Of a stretch of DNA of 64,000 bases, positions 10,661 through 21,941 are shown in pieces; position 1 is the stretch's first letter, and each line of letters begins with the position of its first letter. Location of the stretch: NCBI GenBank assembly GCA_031216915.1, contig CM062289.1, positions 386,486,674-386,550,673 on the forward strand. The letters run 5' to 3'. The position numbers and the translations under genes were made by a program. The notes beneath the pieces were generated by a model that was given only the letters and a program-made list of their open reading frames with translations, searched no databases and had not been told where the DNA came from. This DNA comes from Pictodentalium vernedei (taxonomy: Eukaryota; Mollusca; Scaphopoda; Dentaliida; Dentaliidae).

Positions 10661-10759
10661 AAACTTGGACCCAAAGTCCGTAATATACTTTTTTGGTTTG
10701 GTACGTCCACAGGACGTACCAAACCAAAAAAGTATATTACGGACTTTGGGTCCAAGTTT
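10661..10759. repeat. Perfect 48-bp-arm palindrome
   Basis: Arm 10,661-10,708 and its exact complement 10,712-10,759, with a 3-base loop (ACA). No mismatch seen by eye. Confidence 0.9.
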
Positions 10760-11648
10760 GGACTACCTCATAACAAAGTAATGATATGATCCTTTACGTA
10801 TTTGCCCCCCTTCAAGGGAGTCTGCCCCCTAGTTGCCCCTCCCCCCCCCCCCCCCCACAAAAAAATTTCTGGCGCCGCCACTGTCCCCTCTCCGGTCCAA
10901 GATGCTTCTGGACGATTGTAAGTCATTCTATAACTATCGTTTTTTTTATATGCGATATGCTTCCAGAGCATTTGTATTAACAATGGCTTGAATTTTATTA
11001 AAGTTAAATGGTTTCAGAAACGTTCCTGAATTCTGTGGGAAAAACCTCGGAACTCCATCATTTTATTGCAATAAAATATTTATTAAGTGCGTGAATAATA
11101 AAAAAACCCATATTCAGGTTTTACTGTAATGTATTGATTCTTTGCGTTCTGTGTAGGCGTACTGGAATTCGCCAATAAACTGTAACAAAGCAAATGCATA
11201 TGAACTAATTCTGACTTTGAAAGTAATCTAGCTCTGTAGCAGTTTAACTTATTTCATCCAAAAATGAAGAATATATTCCTTTAAAATAATACAGTCCGAA
11301 TCTAATTTGCTACAGAACGGACCGAATTAAATTGTTTGGTAAATCACTTGAAAACTTATTTTTCCATCATATTTATTATCAGGTCTTGCTGTTACTTCTC
11401 TGGAAGCTCTTACACGGAGCTCCCTGGACGCCATTTGCATAGGCATGTATTAAAAATAATGAAATTTGTTTCTTGTTATCCTGCCACATGATTCGGTTGA
11501 TAACGAAATATGCACCACGTTTCTCACGAACATTTCAGCCACTTCCAACTTTCAAAATTTCAAGCATCAATATTTCCCATAATGCAACTGGGCGTTTAAC
11601 CGTTTCAATCTTGTTTGGCCGAGCTCAGTGAGCTCTGTCAAAAGAGAT

Positions 11649-12385
11649 GGCGCTGGTAAAATGTTTAGATGTATCACTAGAAAAACGTGCAAGCTGAGAT
11701 TTTGATACTTCAACATCAGTATGTAGAGGATTGAGAATGTTTTCTTCACTAACAACTTGGGGTGTTGATAATAGTAAAATGGCGTATGGGTTGCTGGCAC
11801 TATAATAATGTTATTCTCGGCGATGTTTGTTTTCAGAGTCCAAATTTGACACGGTGTTGACTCGCGTAAGTTGGGTATTGCTATCAGATGGGCTTGAATA
11901 CAATATTCTGACCAGCGTGTGAACTGCAGCACACAGTACAAAGGGAGTGGGAAGTTGATCGGTACAAAAATACCACAGGGTGAGTTTTCCACTCACAGTT
12001 AATCAATGAACGTGGCGCTGGTAAAATGTTTAGTTGCATCACTAGAAAAACGTGCAAGCTGATATTTTGATATTTCAACATCAGTATGTAGTATGTAGAG
12101 AATGTTTCTTCACTAACTACTTTGGGGGTGGGGGATGGGGGGTGATAATAGTAAAATGGCGTATGGGTTGCTGGCGCAAAAATAATGTTATACCCGGCGA
12201 TTTTTATTTTCAGAGTCCAAATTTGACATGGTGTTGACTCGCGTAACTTGAGTATTGCTATCTGATAGGTTTGATTACAACATTCTGACCGCCGTGTTAA
12301 CTGCAGCGCACAGTACAAAGGGAGTGGGAAGTAGATAGGTAAAAAAATACCACAGGGTGAGTTTTCCACCCACGATTAATCAATG
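11649..12385. repeat. Tandem duplication of about 365 bp, copy II only
   Basis: Two units (11,649-12,012 and 12,013-12,385), each starting 'ggcgctggtaaaatgttta' and ending 'gtgagttttccac'. Copy III has one (17,271-17,640). Minus-strand frames starting MENSPCGIF are open in both units, but they follow from the duplication and I do not call a gene. Confidence 0.85.
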
Positions 12386-12608
12386 AACCCTTCATCTAAC
12401 CAAACGGGTTCAACTGTCTAGTAATTCACAAAAATCGTTATTGAAATTTCAATTATTTTTCTCAAAAACATAGATTATAACTCCTCATTGAAACGAGCTC
12501 GATGAGGTCGTTCCAGTGAGGGGTTATAAACTATTTTCAAGTGAAAACGAAATCTTTTAATTTTTTTTTCTTTGCAAGTATTTGTCCTCTAATTGTATTA
12601 GTTCAAGG
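12386..12608. mobile_element. Degenerate TTAA family A MITE, copy II
   Basis: Recognisable A-type core (AACATAGATTATAACTCCTCATTG, clipped here) and tail 'gcaagtatttgtcctc'. The TTAA ends have decayed. The same insertion is present in copy III, so it is older than the copy II/III split. Confidence 0.6.
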
Positions 12609-12829
12609 GCTGCAATTGTATTCCTAAGAGAGACACAAGAAGCACAGACCATTTTTCCACTGTCAGTTCACAAAGTTGTTCTTGGTTTTCCGGGAACTGA
12701 AAGATTGACGGAGAACTTCCAATGTTTTTTCTCAGAAACTGAAAATTAAAGGTACCTAGAATCCCTCATCCCTCTCTCCAGCTACCATGGGGTTTTAATA
12801 GGGGTATTTTCTCCCTATACCACAAGTAG

Positions 12830-12873
12830 AACTATAATTTTGACGCAACGATTTGACGCGTCAAAATTATAAT
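12830..12873. repeat. Short palindrome, copy II
   Basis: TATAATTTTGACGC ... GCGTCAAAATTATA. The orthologous-in-array copy is at 18,075-18,117. Confidence 0.8.
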
Positions 12874-12995
12874 CGGTGAATCTCTCTTGTTTGACCATTG
12901 GCTTTGTGCTCCGTTTAAATATTGTCTTTGCCCAACTGCAAGGATTGCATTACACGCTTGAGAGGAAAATCTTCAATTATGTATTATCGCAGCCT

Positions 12996-13250
12996 TCACG
13001 CGGCGGACACAATGTAACAAGCCTTTAGAATGTCTTGAGTGGAAACGTTGCCTTTGTCAGACGGACCCATAATCTGTATGAGGGTGAAAGTACAACGCGC
13101 AGCATCACACAAGGCATTCTTTACAGTTTGCTGGAAGTCATGAAATACTTTAGAAGACACAATGGACAGAGGAAATTTTAAATCCAAATCGAAATTGAAA
13201 TCCTCATCACTTGCATTGCAGATATTAGCTAATTTTGAAGGTACATACAC
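12996..13250 (-). pseudogene. Relic ORF-e, copy II (84 codons open)
   Basis: Open minus-strand frame with peptide pieces NASDEDFNFDLDLKF, KVFHDFQQTVKNALCDAA and VSTQDILKACYIV, conserved with 18,240-18,488 and, broken, with 1,020-1,245. The composition looks protein-like, but no family is recognised and there are no clear splice signals. It may be an exon of a gene once carried by the repeat unit. Confidence 0.35.
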
Positions 13251-13363
13251 TCAAATTTCTCAACTCAGTGTGTCAGACATTAATTTGGGCGAGACAGTTA
13301 CCCGAAATTATGTTATTTGATACTTCAGATCAACTGAAACTTCCAATCTATACATATCAGATG

Positions 13364-13432
13364 ACGGTTAGTGCAGTGGTTAGCGTACTGGTCTGGTGAT
13401 CTCGTGGTACTCGGTTCGAATCCAACCTGGGC
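13364..13432 (+). repeat. tRNA-like module T5, copy II
   Basis: A-box GGTTAGTGCAGTGGTTAGCG and B-box GGTTCGAATCC, spaced as in a tRNA gene. The 3' part does not pair with the 5' end as an acceptor stem. Confidence 0.7.
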
Positions 13433-13729
13433 AGTTTTGGCTCAATTTGGCCAAAAAAGAAAGAAAAAACTGTAAAAAAGAAAAAACTCACCTTTTTCGC
13501 AACTGTTCTGATCTCACCCCTTACCTTTGAACATCCTTGGTCTTCTCTCACCACTTACCTTTTTGATCATACCTGGTCTTCTCTTACCAACTTACCTTTG
13601 TATATCCCTCGTTATTATTTCACTTGTATTGTCAGTTTATCTTGGATTATCAGTTTATGCGGGTTTTTTTTATTTGATCGTTTTATTTTATTTTGTTTGC
13701 CCCGATGTATTTATCAGTTTATTTGCCGC

Positions 13730-13800
13730 TGTGGGGATTCGAACCCCTAATGTCGCGATTACGTGTGGCGCCCTTATCGACTGCGCCACGCGGTCGATGA
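13730..13800 (-). repeat. tRNA-like module T1, copy II
   Basis: Minus strand: GACCGCGTGGCGCAGTCG (D-stem GCGC/GCGC can pair) ... GGGGTTCGAATCCCC (T-arm can pair). The acceptor arms do not match, so it is tRNA-derived and not a functional tRNA by eye. Confidence 0.7.
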
Positions 13801-13989
13801 AAGTATGTGGATGCTAGTTGTATGGAATTGTGACGAATATCCATTATTTTCAGAATTATTGGACAGTTCAGGATTAAATAAATAATTAAGCTCATTTCTG
13901 TGCTGTTTCGATCAATTTAAACTCTTTGGAAGAGATAAATTACATATTAATGTGGTGAAACTGAAAAATGGAAGTTTGATGATTACCAA

Positions 13990-14097
13990 GAACCATCAGA
14001 GACACGAAGCCGTGTCGACCAAGTTCGCATTCGATGAAAATAGGAATAACGTCAGTACTCAGAATCTCTACGCCATGGGAGATCGACAACAAAAAGC
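13990..14097 (-). repeat. tRNA-like module T2, copy II (decayed)
   Basis: Aligns with 19,248-19,332. The A-box side ('ctctacgccatgggagatc' on plus) survives and the B-box is mutated. Confidence 0.45.
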
Positions 14098-14296
14098 TGC
14101 CTTCTATAAACTAAGCTGATTTTAAAGTTCTTCATTATCACCAACCCAGAGCCACTTTTTTAACCTTCCATCATTACCAAGAATTTTAAGATCGCCTATT
14201 CGGCGTTCGCAGTCACAAGCCTCAGATAGTAAATAAAAAAAATGTTTGAACGATATAAATGAAATGCGACACCGGAAAAGAATACTCAAGACCTTT

Positions 14297-14395
14297 TGTT
14301 TGTGGGAATCGAACCTTCATCGAGAAGAAGCTACGATTGACTACGTAAATGCAAGCCGCCCATATCAACTGGGCTATCGTCGGTTGGGAAAACAA
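14297..14395 (-). repeat. tRNA-like module T4, copy II/III junction
   Basis: Minus strand: CGATAGCCCAGTTGATATGGGC A-box region, then about 45 bases, then GGTTCGATTCCCAC B-box. The extra length is consistent with a long variable region or an intron-like insert. Confidence 0.6.
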
Positions 14396-14417
14396 GCTCC
14401 TTGCGTTCCTAACTTGT

Positions 14418-14478
14418 CCCCTGAGTTCCAATGTGTTCTGTGTGCCTAATGGCACATACAACACATTGGAGCTCAGGG
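14418..14478. repeat. Hairpin, CTGAGTTCCAATGTGTTCT family
   Basis: Arms CCTGAGTTCCAATGTGTT and complement around GTGCCTAATGGCAC. Related hairpin at 50,893-50,958. Confidence 0.8.
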
Positions 14479-15287
14479 AACGAAGAGTATCTGGAGAATA
14501 TGTGTATAAATATTAACCATGTATAACTGAAATAATGAAATAATCTAATTTTTGTATTGATTAGTTCGGCTTACGTACTTCTAGAAGTCACATTTGACCA
14601 TTCAATTTTTTATGACCGAAAATAACAACTTCTGAAAAGAACAAAATGTTCCGAGAACCCTTGCTGACAATGCTCGTATTCAACAGCACAAGGAAAAATC
14701 AACGAATTTACCTTCTATTCTAACGGTAACGTTGCAACGCGACAATAGATGGGAGACGTGAAGAAATAAAGTCCCAGGCAGTGTATTAACCACAACATTA
14801 TTAAACCACAACGGCCCTATCGTGTTTGGCTACCAAGAGTTTTATGAACCCGATCACTCGCCGACAACTGAATTCCAACCGATGCCGAAATATGGCAGTT
14901 GACTGTGCAGTTATTTTTTCCTTAGCCCTTTTATTAGATTAAAACCAGAATACTAGAAAACCTTCTTATTGGCAATACAGTAAATGCAGACAGCCTGGCC
15001 AAGTTACTCGCCAAACAGAATGTTTCAATTAGGCCTAGGTGTTCGCTTAGCTCATTTTGCTGGCCAAATTTATTTTTGAAGAAAATTTCGGAGCTATCGG
15101 AATTTTCTAATATGTTGTTCGGCCTTTAGGATTTATGAGGACTGCATGTGAGAGATACTGATGTTTTATAAACGAGACACATAAAGTAGAGGTACGCATT
15201 TACTTGGGGATTGAAAGCGGTTATCGATATTGTGAAGTGAAATTATCTCCCTTCTTTCTAGGTTCGACATTCACATCAGTTATTTAT

Positions 15288-15566
15288 TTATGAGGGTCCG
15301 TCTGGCTTTCGTGTCTTGTCAATAAACTGTACCAAATCTATATTCGACTGTGTTATTGGATTATTCCAAATCGTAAGTTGTTGTATTTCACAGATAAGAT
15401 ACTTATCGATCTCAACTCTTACGAAACACGAGCCCAAACGTCTCGGAAGACTTGCTTGGCTTCGATTATCGAGTATGTTTATCAAACTATTTCGGTAATT
15501 ACTGAAGTGGGCAGTCGGCACATCGTACGGTTGTCCATAAAGAATGCAACATGACATTGTCACCAT
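15288..15566 (-). pseudogene. Relic ORF-a, copy III (92 codons open)
   Basis: Best-preserved ORF-a. From ATG at 15,557: MSCCILYGQPYDVPTAHF..., then RRLGSCFVRVEIDKYL..., ending GPS-stop. Copy II has a frameshift and copy IV a different C-terminus. Differences from copy IV are largely replacing, which argues against recent selection. The CxxC-like N-terminus is suggestive of a zinc-binding domain, but the function is unknown. Confidence 0.4.
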
Positions 15567-15782
15567 CTTCTAATATTTAGCAATCGGGGTTCATATGGGT
15601 CCTTGGGGAGCCTTAAAATGCTTGTTTTTTTTTAAACTGGAAAAGCAGGTCCTTGAAATGTTTGAAACTGAAAATTCAACATTGTTGGAAAAGCCTTGAA
15701 AAATGTGTTGTAAATGTAATTACTTGGCTTGCTTTGGTCAAATGTATACTCAAGAGTTCTCTCTTTGGTGTGTTTTGTTGTG

Positions 15783-16019
15783 TTAACCCTTTGAGCACCT
15801 GTGGTATCTGCCATGTCAGTTCAATGCTAGCTATTGGAAGAATCCATATTCATTATTCGGAGTAGGCTAATTAATATTTTCAACGTGCAGCCTTAGGGCT
15901 GCACGTTGAAAATATTGATTAGTCTTCCCCACACATTCACTTAGCTTCCATCCTACTTAATGAAGTTATGACATAATGTTTCAGGGCCGGAAAAGCGGTC
16001 TTCCAGTTCAAAGAGTTAA
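15783..16019 (+). mobile_element. TTAA hairpin MITE family B (B3)
   Basis: Intact TTAA at both ends, CCCTTTGAGCACC / TTCAAAGAG ends, and AATATTTTCAACGTGCAGCC hairpin. It is the copy III counterpart of B1. Confidence 0.85.
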
Positions 16020-17383
16020 CTTCATCTTCTGTCCACTAAAATAATATACAGAAGTGACACTACTCCTTGGGAAGCTCCAAGAGAGTTTCCCAGGGGCGCA
16101 TACCAAATACAGCAAATGTTGTTTTGAATACCTGTGTAGGCAATTTCAACTGGTATGTCTGCAGACTTACAAGTTTGTTTCTTCATTTGGGATTTAACGG
16201 CATTTTCAGCAGCCATAGTTACATCGTGTCGTTGCAAAGTTCCAAACACCAAGGTGATTAACCTAATTTAGACGAAGGTTCTGGAACATTTAACGTTCTC
16301 TAAAATATCCGATAAAAGTCCTTGAATGTCCTGAATTTAACCCTTTGCAAATGATTATTATCAGGAAAAAAACAGGTTCAGTCGTAAACATTAGCCTAAT
16401 GATCATGTTGACAAGAGGACACTGTATGAATGAGAGTGTCAGGAAGTGTGTGTGGGGAAGGGGGGAGGGGGTATGAAATTAAGCCTACTCTCTAAAAGAT
16501 TACCCCCTCCCCGGGCCAAGATGCTTCTGGACGATTGTAAGTCCTTGTATAACTTTTGTCTTTTATATGTGATATCCTTCCAGAACATTTTTCTTATCAA
16601 CGGCTTGACTTTCATTAAAATTAAAAGGTTTCAGAAACGTTCCTGACATCTGTGGTAAAAACCTCGGAACTCCATCATTTTACTGCAACAAAATATTTTT
16701 TAAGTGCGTGAGTAATAAAAACCCATATTCAGGTTTTACTGTAATGTATTGATTCTTTGCGTTCTGTGTAGGCGTACTGGAATTCGCCAATAAACTGTAA
16801 CAAAACAGATACATATGAACTAATTCTGACTTTGAAAGTAATCTAGCTCTGTAGTAGTTAATGCTCTTAACTTATTTCATCCAAAAATGAAGAATATATC
16901 CTTTTAAGATAATACAGTCCGAATCGAATTTGCTACAGAATGGACCGAATTAGGTTGTTTGGTAAATCACTTTAAAACTTAATTTTCCATCATATTTGTT
17001 ATCAGGTCTTGTTCTTATTTCTCTGATAGCTCTTACAAGGAGCTCACTGAAAGCCATTTGCATAGGCATGTATTAAAAATGATGAAATTTGTTTCTTGTT
17101 ATTCTGCCACATGATTCGGTAGACAATGAAATATGTACCACGTTTCTCACGAACATTTCAGCCACTTCCAAATTTCAAAATTCCAAGCACCAATATTTCC
17201 CATAATGCAACTGGGAGTTTAACCGTTTTAATCTTGTTTGGCCGGGCTCAGTGAGCTCTGTCAAAAGCGATGGCGCTGGTAAAATGTTTAGTTGTATCAC
17301 TAGAAAAAAACGTGCAAGCTGAGATTTTGATATTTCAACATCAGTATGTAGAGGATTGAGAATGTTTTCTTCACTAACAACTT

Positions 17384-17402
17384 GGGGGGGGGGGGGGGGG
17401 GT
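17384..17402. repeat. Poly-G run
   Basis: About 18 G in a row inside the copy III version of the 365-bp unit. The two copy II units have short versions, so this is a recent slippage expansion or a base-calling artefact. Confidence 0.85.
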
Positions 17403-17639
17403 TGAAAATAGTAAAATGGCGTATGGGTTGCTGGTGCTATAATAATGTTATTCTCGGCGATGTTTGTTTTCAGAGTCCAAATTTGACACGGTGTTGACTC
17501 GCGTAAGTTGGGTATTGCTATCAGATAGGCTTGATTACAATATTCTTACCAGCGTGTGAACTGCAGCACACAGTACAAAAAGAGTGGGAAGTTGATTGGT
17601 ACAAAAATACCACAGGGTGAGTTTTTCCACTCACAGTTA

Positions 17640-17852
17640 ATTAATGAACCCCAAACGGGTTCAACTGGCTAGCACTATTCACAAAAATCGTTATTGAAAT
17701 TTCAATTATTTTTCTCAAAAACATAGATTATAACTCCTCATTGAAATGAGCTCGTTCCAATGAGGGGTTATAAACTATTTTGAAGTGAAAACGAAATCTT
17801 TTAATATTTTTTTTTTTGCAAGTATTTGTCCTCTAATTGTATTAGTTCAAGG
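17640..17852. mobile_element. Degenerate TTAA family A MITE, copy III
   Basis: Counterpart of 12,386-12,608 with the same decayed A-type core. Confidence 0.6.
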
Positions 17853-18239
17853 GCTGCAGTTGTATTTCTGGGAGAGACACAAGGAGCACAGACCATTTTT
17901 CCACTGTCAGTCCACAAAGTTGTTCTTGGCTTCCCGGGAACTGAAAGATTGACGGATAACTTCTAATGTTTTTTCTCAGAAACTGAAAATTAAAGGTACC
18001 TAGAATCCCCCATCCATCTCTCCAGCTCCCATTGTGTTTTGATGGGGGTATATTCTCCCTGTACCACAAGTAGAACTATAATTTTGACGCAACGATTTGT
18101 CGCGTCAAAATTATAATCGGTGAATGTCTCTTGTTTGACCTTTGGCTTTGTGCTCCGTTTAAATGTTGTCTTTGCTCAACTACAAGGATCGCATTACACT
18201 CTTGAGAGGAAAATCTTCAATTATGTATTATCGCAGCCT

Positions 18240-18488
18240 TCACGCGGGGGACACAATGTAATAGGCCTTTAGAATGTCTTGAGTGGAAACGGTGCCTTTG
18301 TCAGACGGACAGATAGACAGTATGAGGGTGAAAGTACAACGCGCGGCATCACACAAGGCATTCTTTACAGTTTGCTCTAAGTCATGAAATACTTTACTAG
18401 ACACAATGGACAGAAGAAATTTTAAATCCAAATTGAAATCCTCATCACTTGCATTGCTGATATTAGCTAAGTTTGAAGGTACATACAC
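18240..18488 (-). pseudogene. Relic ORF-e, copy III (82 codons open)
   Basis: Minus-strand frame sharing NASDEDFN, SIVSSKVFHD, TVKNALCDAARCTFTLI and VSTQDILKA with copy II. A two-codon deletion (DL) kept the frame. Unrecognised, and coding status is uncertain. Confidence 0.35.
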
Positions 18489-18596
18489 TCAAATTTCTCA
18501 ATTTTCGGATCAGACATTAATTTGGGCGAGACAGTTACCCGAAATTATGTTATTTGATACTTCAGATCAACTGAAACTTCCAACCTATATATATCA

Positions 18597-18665
18597 GATG
18601 ACGGTTAGTGCAGTGGCTAGCGTCCTGGGCTGGTGATCTCGTGGTACTCGGTTCGAATCCAACCT
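18597..18665 (+). repeat. tRNA-like module T5, copy III
   Basis: GACGGTTAGTGCAGTGGCTAG A-box region and GGTTCGAATCC B-box. Confidence 0.7.
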
Positions 18666-18967
18666 GCGCAGATTTTGCTCAATTTGGCCAAAAATAGAGA
18701 AAAAAATGTAAAAAAGAAAAAACTCACACTTACTCTTTTCGCAACTCCTCATCTGTTTTGATCTCACCCCTTACCTTTGTGCATCCTTGGTCTCCTCTCA
18801 TCACTTACCTTTGATCATACCTGGTCTTCTCTCACCACTTACCTTTGTATATCCCTCGTTATTCTTTCACTTGTTAGTTTATATTGGATTGATCAGTTTA
18901 CGCGGGTTTTTTATTTGATTGTTTTATTTTATGTTGTTTGACCTGATGTGTTTATCAGTTTATGTGT

Positions 18968-19042
18968 CGCTGTGGGGATTCGAACCCCCAATGTCGCGAT
19001 TTACGCGTGGCGCTCTTATCGACTGCGCCACGCGGTCGACGA
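18968..19042 (-). repeat. tRNA-like module T1, copy III
   Basis: Minus strand: GACCGCGTGGCGCAGTCG ... GGGGGTTCGAATCCCC. D-arm and T-arm can fold and the acceptor cannot. Confidence 0.7.
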
Positions 19043-19247
19043 AAGTAAGTGGATGTTAGTTGTATGGAATTGTGACGAATATCCATTATTTTCAAGATTA
19101 TTGGACAGTTAGGGATTAAATAAATGAATACGCTCATTTCTGTTCTGTTTCGATCAATTATAACTCTTTCAAAGTGATAAATTACCAGTTATTGTGGTTA
19201 TACCGAAAAGACATGTTTGATGATCAACAAGAACCAACAGAGACGCG

Positions 19248-19332
19248 AACCCGTATCGACCGAGTTCCGTTTCGATGAGAATAGGAAAAAAAGCCAGTTC
19301 TGAGATCCACTGCGCTATCGGAGATTGACAAC
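19248..19332 (-). repeat. tRNA-like module T2, copy III
   Basis: Minus strand: GATAGCGCAGTGGATCTC A-box side and ACGGGTTCGCGTCTC B-box side, separated by a longer middle than in a standard tRNA. Confidence 0.55.
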
Positions 19333-19529
19333 AAGGAGCTGCGTTCTATACTAAGCTGATTTTAAACTTCCTCTTATCACAAACTCAGAGACACTTTTTA
19401 ATGTTTCATGATTACCAAGAATTTTTAGATCGCGGATTCGGTGTTTGCGATCACAAGCCTCAGACAGATGAAAAATGTTTGAACGATATTAACGTAACGC
19501 GACCCCAGAACGAATTCTTAAAATTTCCT

Positions 19530-19623
19530 GTTTGTGGGAATCGAACCTTTGCCGGGACGAAGCAATGATTTACTGCGTCACTGTATGTCGACCGTATCAA
19601 CTGAGCTATCTACGGCTGGGAAC
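19530..19623 (-). repeat. tRNA-like module T4, copy III/IV junction
   Basis: Minus strand: GATAGCTCAGTTGATACGG A-box, GGTTCGATTCCCAC B-box, and about 45 bases between. Confidence 0.65.
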
Positions 19624-20025
19624 GTAGCTCAATGCGTTGATAAGTGCAGTTGGAGAATATGTGAATAAATATTAACCATGCGCGATTGAAATAAAGAAAT
19701 AATTTAATTTGTGTATTGATTCGTTCAGCGTAAGTTCTTCTGGGAGTCGCATTTCATCATTCAATTCTTTTGGACCGAAAATGAACATTTCTCAAAAGAA
19801 CAAAATGTTACGAGGACCATCAAGTCGAGAGCGTAACTTTTGGGGGCCCAAGAGCGGCAATAGATATTATAATTGGAAATTACCTCCCTTCATTCCAGAC
19901 TCAAAATTTATGTCACAGTTATTTTTTATTTGTGGATCTACCAAGCTTTCGTGTTTTGTTAATAAAGTTTTCACAAATCTGTATTCGACTGTTTTATTGG
20001 AATATTCCAAATCGTAAGTTGTTTT

Positions 20026-20226
20026 TCATAGATAAATGCAGTTACCGATTACAGCCCTCGCGAAACACGAGCCCAAATGTCCAGGAACGCCTGAATGGTA
20101 TATTTGACCGAGTATGCTTTTCAAATTATTTCGGTAATTAGTTAAGTAGGCTGTCGGCTCATCATACGATTGTCCACAAAGAAGGCAACATGGCATCTTT
20201 AGTATCTTCCAATATTTAGCAAACAA
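20026..20226 (-). pseudogene. Relic ORF-a, copy IV
   Basis: Minus strand: MPCCLLCGQSYDEPTAYL..., HLGSCFARAVIGNC, then a stop. Diverged from copies II and III but with the same start and the same CC..C pattern. Unknown function. Confidence 0.35.
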
Positions 20227-20253
20227 GCAAAATACTGACCCTTGTAGGAGCTC

Positions 20254-20365
20254 AATTTAAGGTGCTTGAATTTTACAAATGTATTTCATGCCGTTTGAAG
20301 TGCATGAATTTCATGCACTTCAAAGGACCTGAAATGCAGTTGTAAATTTTGAGCACCTTAAATTC
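20254..20365. repeat. Hairpin with ATGAAATTCATG-type centre
   Basis: Arms AATTTAAGGTGCT... and complement, meeting at GTGCATGAATTTCATGCAC. Imperfect outer arms. Confidence 0.7.
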
Positions 20366-20497
20366 GGTCCTTTCTTTGTTTGCTGAGTAGTAGAAAGACA
20401 AAGTTGCCATGTTGAAAATAAGGCCCTGCTGAGAATGTCATGGATAGGACCAGAAAAATATGTTGTAATTGCACGCATCGCTTTGGTCAAGTGTGTG

Positions 20498-20505
20498 CTC
20501 ACCAG
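20498..20505. repeat. 8-bp TSD, left (CTCACCAG)
   Basis: Identical to 21,216-21,223 at the other side of the hAT element. Confidence 0.9.
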
Positions 20506-21215
20506 TAGAGATGGGCGGTATTGGAATTTTAAGTTCGGTATCGGTTTCGGTATTTTTGTGTGGGCATACCACGGTATCGGTTCGGTATTCGGTATGTGAC
20601 TTCAGATTCACTGATAGTACCAAAGGGGAATCCATGTCAGAAAAATACAGAATAAGTTGTTCTTGTATCATTCTATCACAGTGCTACACATGCCATTGTT
20701 GATGGGCTCAACATTGTCATTCTTTTGTCAACACAGATCATATCTACAGTAATTTGGTGACTTGTTCTAAATACGCCTTAACTTTTCAAGCTCCACTTAA
20801 GGCGTCTGTAATCATAGAATGTGTGCTCTGAAGATGTCATCTTTACGTGGGCCTGATGACAGTAGTAAAATTATCTGGTCAGTGATTTCTAGCCAAGTCT
20901 TGGCTGCCTTAACAGGCAGCCAAGACTTGGCTAGAAATCACTGCTAAGCATCTGGACATGTACAGGTCGTAGACTATTGATAATTTAGTACAACTGCCCT
21001 GGTCCTCAAGGCTTAACAAAACTGAAAAATAAAATCAGTCACTTCTTTCATGAAAATGAACACTTCAACTGCTATCAATCCTTATAAATAGTGAATGCAC
21101 AGGGAAAATTGAAAATACCGTTGGTTTCGGTATTCAAAGATTGGGTCGGTTCGGTTTTTCGGTGCCCCCATGATATCGGTATCGGTTCGGTTTTTCGGTA
21201 TATTGCCCATCTCTA
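20506..21215. mobile_element. hAT-type non-autonomous element, 710 bp
   Basis: The ends TAGAGATGGGCGGTAT and ATATTGCCCATCTCTA are inverted, flanked by exact 8-bp duplications. Subterminal arrays of TCGGTATCGGTT-like repeats lie at both ends, as expected for transposase-binding subterminal repeats. It splits the unit sequence that is continuous at 15,730-15,780. There is a hairpin at 20,881-20,942. Noncoding. Confidence 0.9.
20881..20942. repeat. Near-perfect palindrome in hAT element
   Basis: Arm AGTGATTTCTAGCCAAGTCT... with exact complement, loop TTAACA. Confidence 0.85.
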
Positions 21216-21864
21216 CTCACCAGTACTGGCATTTGTGTGTTTTGTTGTGTAAACTGCGGGTTTTTTATCCTCTGAAATACATGTAATTAACTAGAGCTAA
21301 CAGGGAAGTCATTTAAAAACTGTATATGGTGTATTAATTAAAAAAAACTCATAAAGTGTCATTTCTATTTAGCCATTGGGTTTCAAATTCTGTGAAATAT
21401 ATATGAATCACAAGTGGAGATTTCGGAAATTGTCCTCTAGGTTCACTTCAGAGGTCTGTTAGCTGAAGTTGTGTCCTCAAAATACTTTTCTCCACACATT
21501 GAGGTATTGCCGAATTAAAAACTACACTCTTTAGTGTGGGTTTTAATGTCAAACCATTTTTCATGTACAGAGGTTTTCTTACTGATCTCCAGAGTTCAGT
21601 TTTGGAAACCATTTATTTTTTAGCATACTCCTTTCCTAATGATAAACCACTAATTCGCACTTCCCTGACTTGCAATGAACATTCAACAGCCATGATAAAT
21701 AGACATCAAGGAAGCTAATTGGAAGAATAACTTTAAGATTTCCAACCTCTTCCCAAGAACTGTAATCTTCCCAAGTGGAGGGAACATAGGTCCCAATCCA
21801 AAATAATCAGAGTAGTTGTTGCCAACTTCATGGAATACTGCTTTTTTATTCTCCAGAAATTTTA

Positions 21865-21905
21865 ATTTGGGGGGGGGGGGGGATATAGCAGTGGCACTGC
21901 CCGTC

Positions 21906-21941
<36 letters not shown>

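Larger units (their letters stand above)
10070..10883. mobile_element. hAT-like element, 814 bp
   Basis: Ends CAGTGGCGGC and GCCGCCACTG; flanking 8-bp CCCCCTCT / TCCCCTCT (7/8). Copy III at 16,495-16,520 is uninterrupted (gattaccccctccccgggccaagatg), so it is an empty site. Inside lie poly-G/C runs, a (TC)n microsatellite, a 'GCGGATCCAGG' fragment and a perfect 48-bp-arm palindrome. Noncoding. Confidence 0.72.

Noticed and set aside
10376..10781. LSLSLS-rich frames
   Set aside because: Translation of the (TC)n microsatellite.
11567..12369. Two similar minus frames of 141 and 161 codons (MENSPCGIF...)
   Set aside because: They lie in a recent tandem duplication, so similarity comes from DNA identity. 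The copy III version is broken, and no family is recognised.
13730..19042. T1 modules as functional tRNA genes
   Set aside because: D and T arms can pair, but the acceptor arms do not and the anticodon arm is irregular. Copies diverge without compensation. Better described as tRNA-derived.
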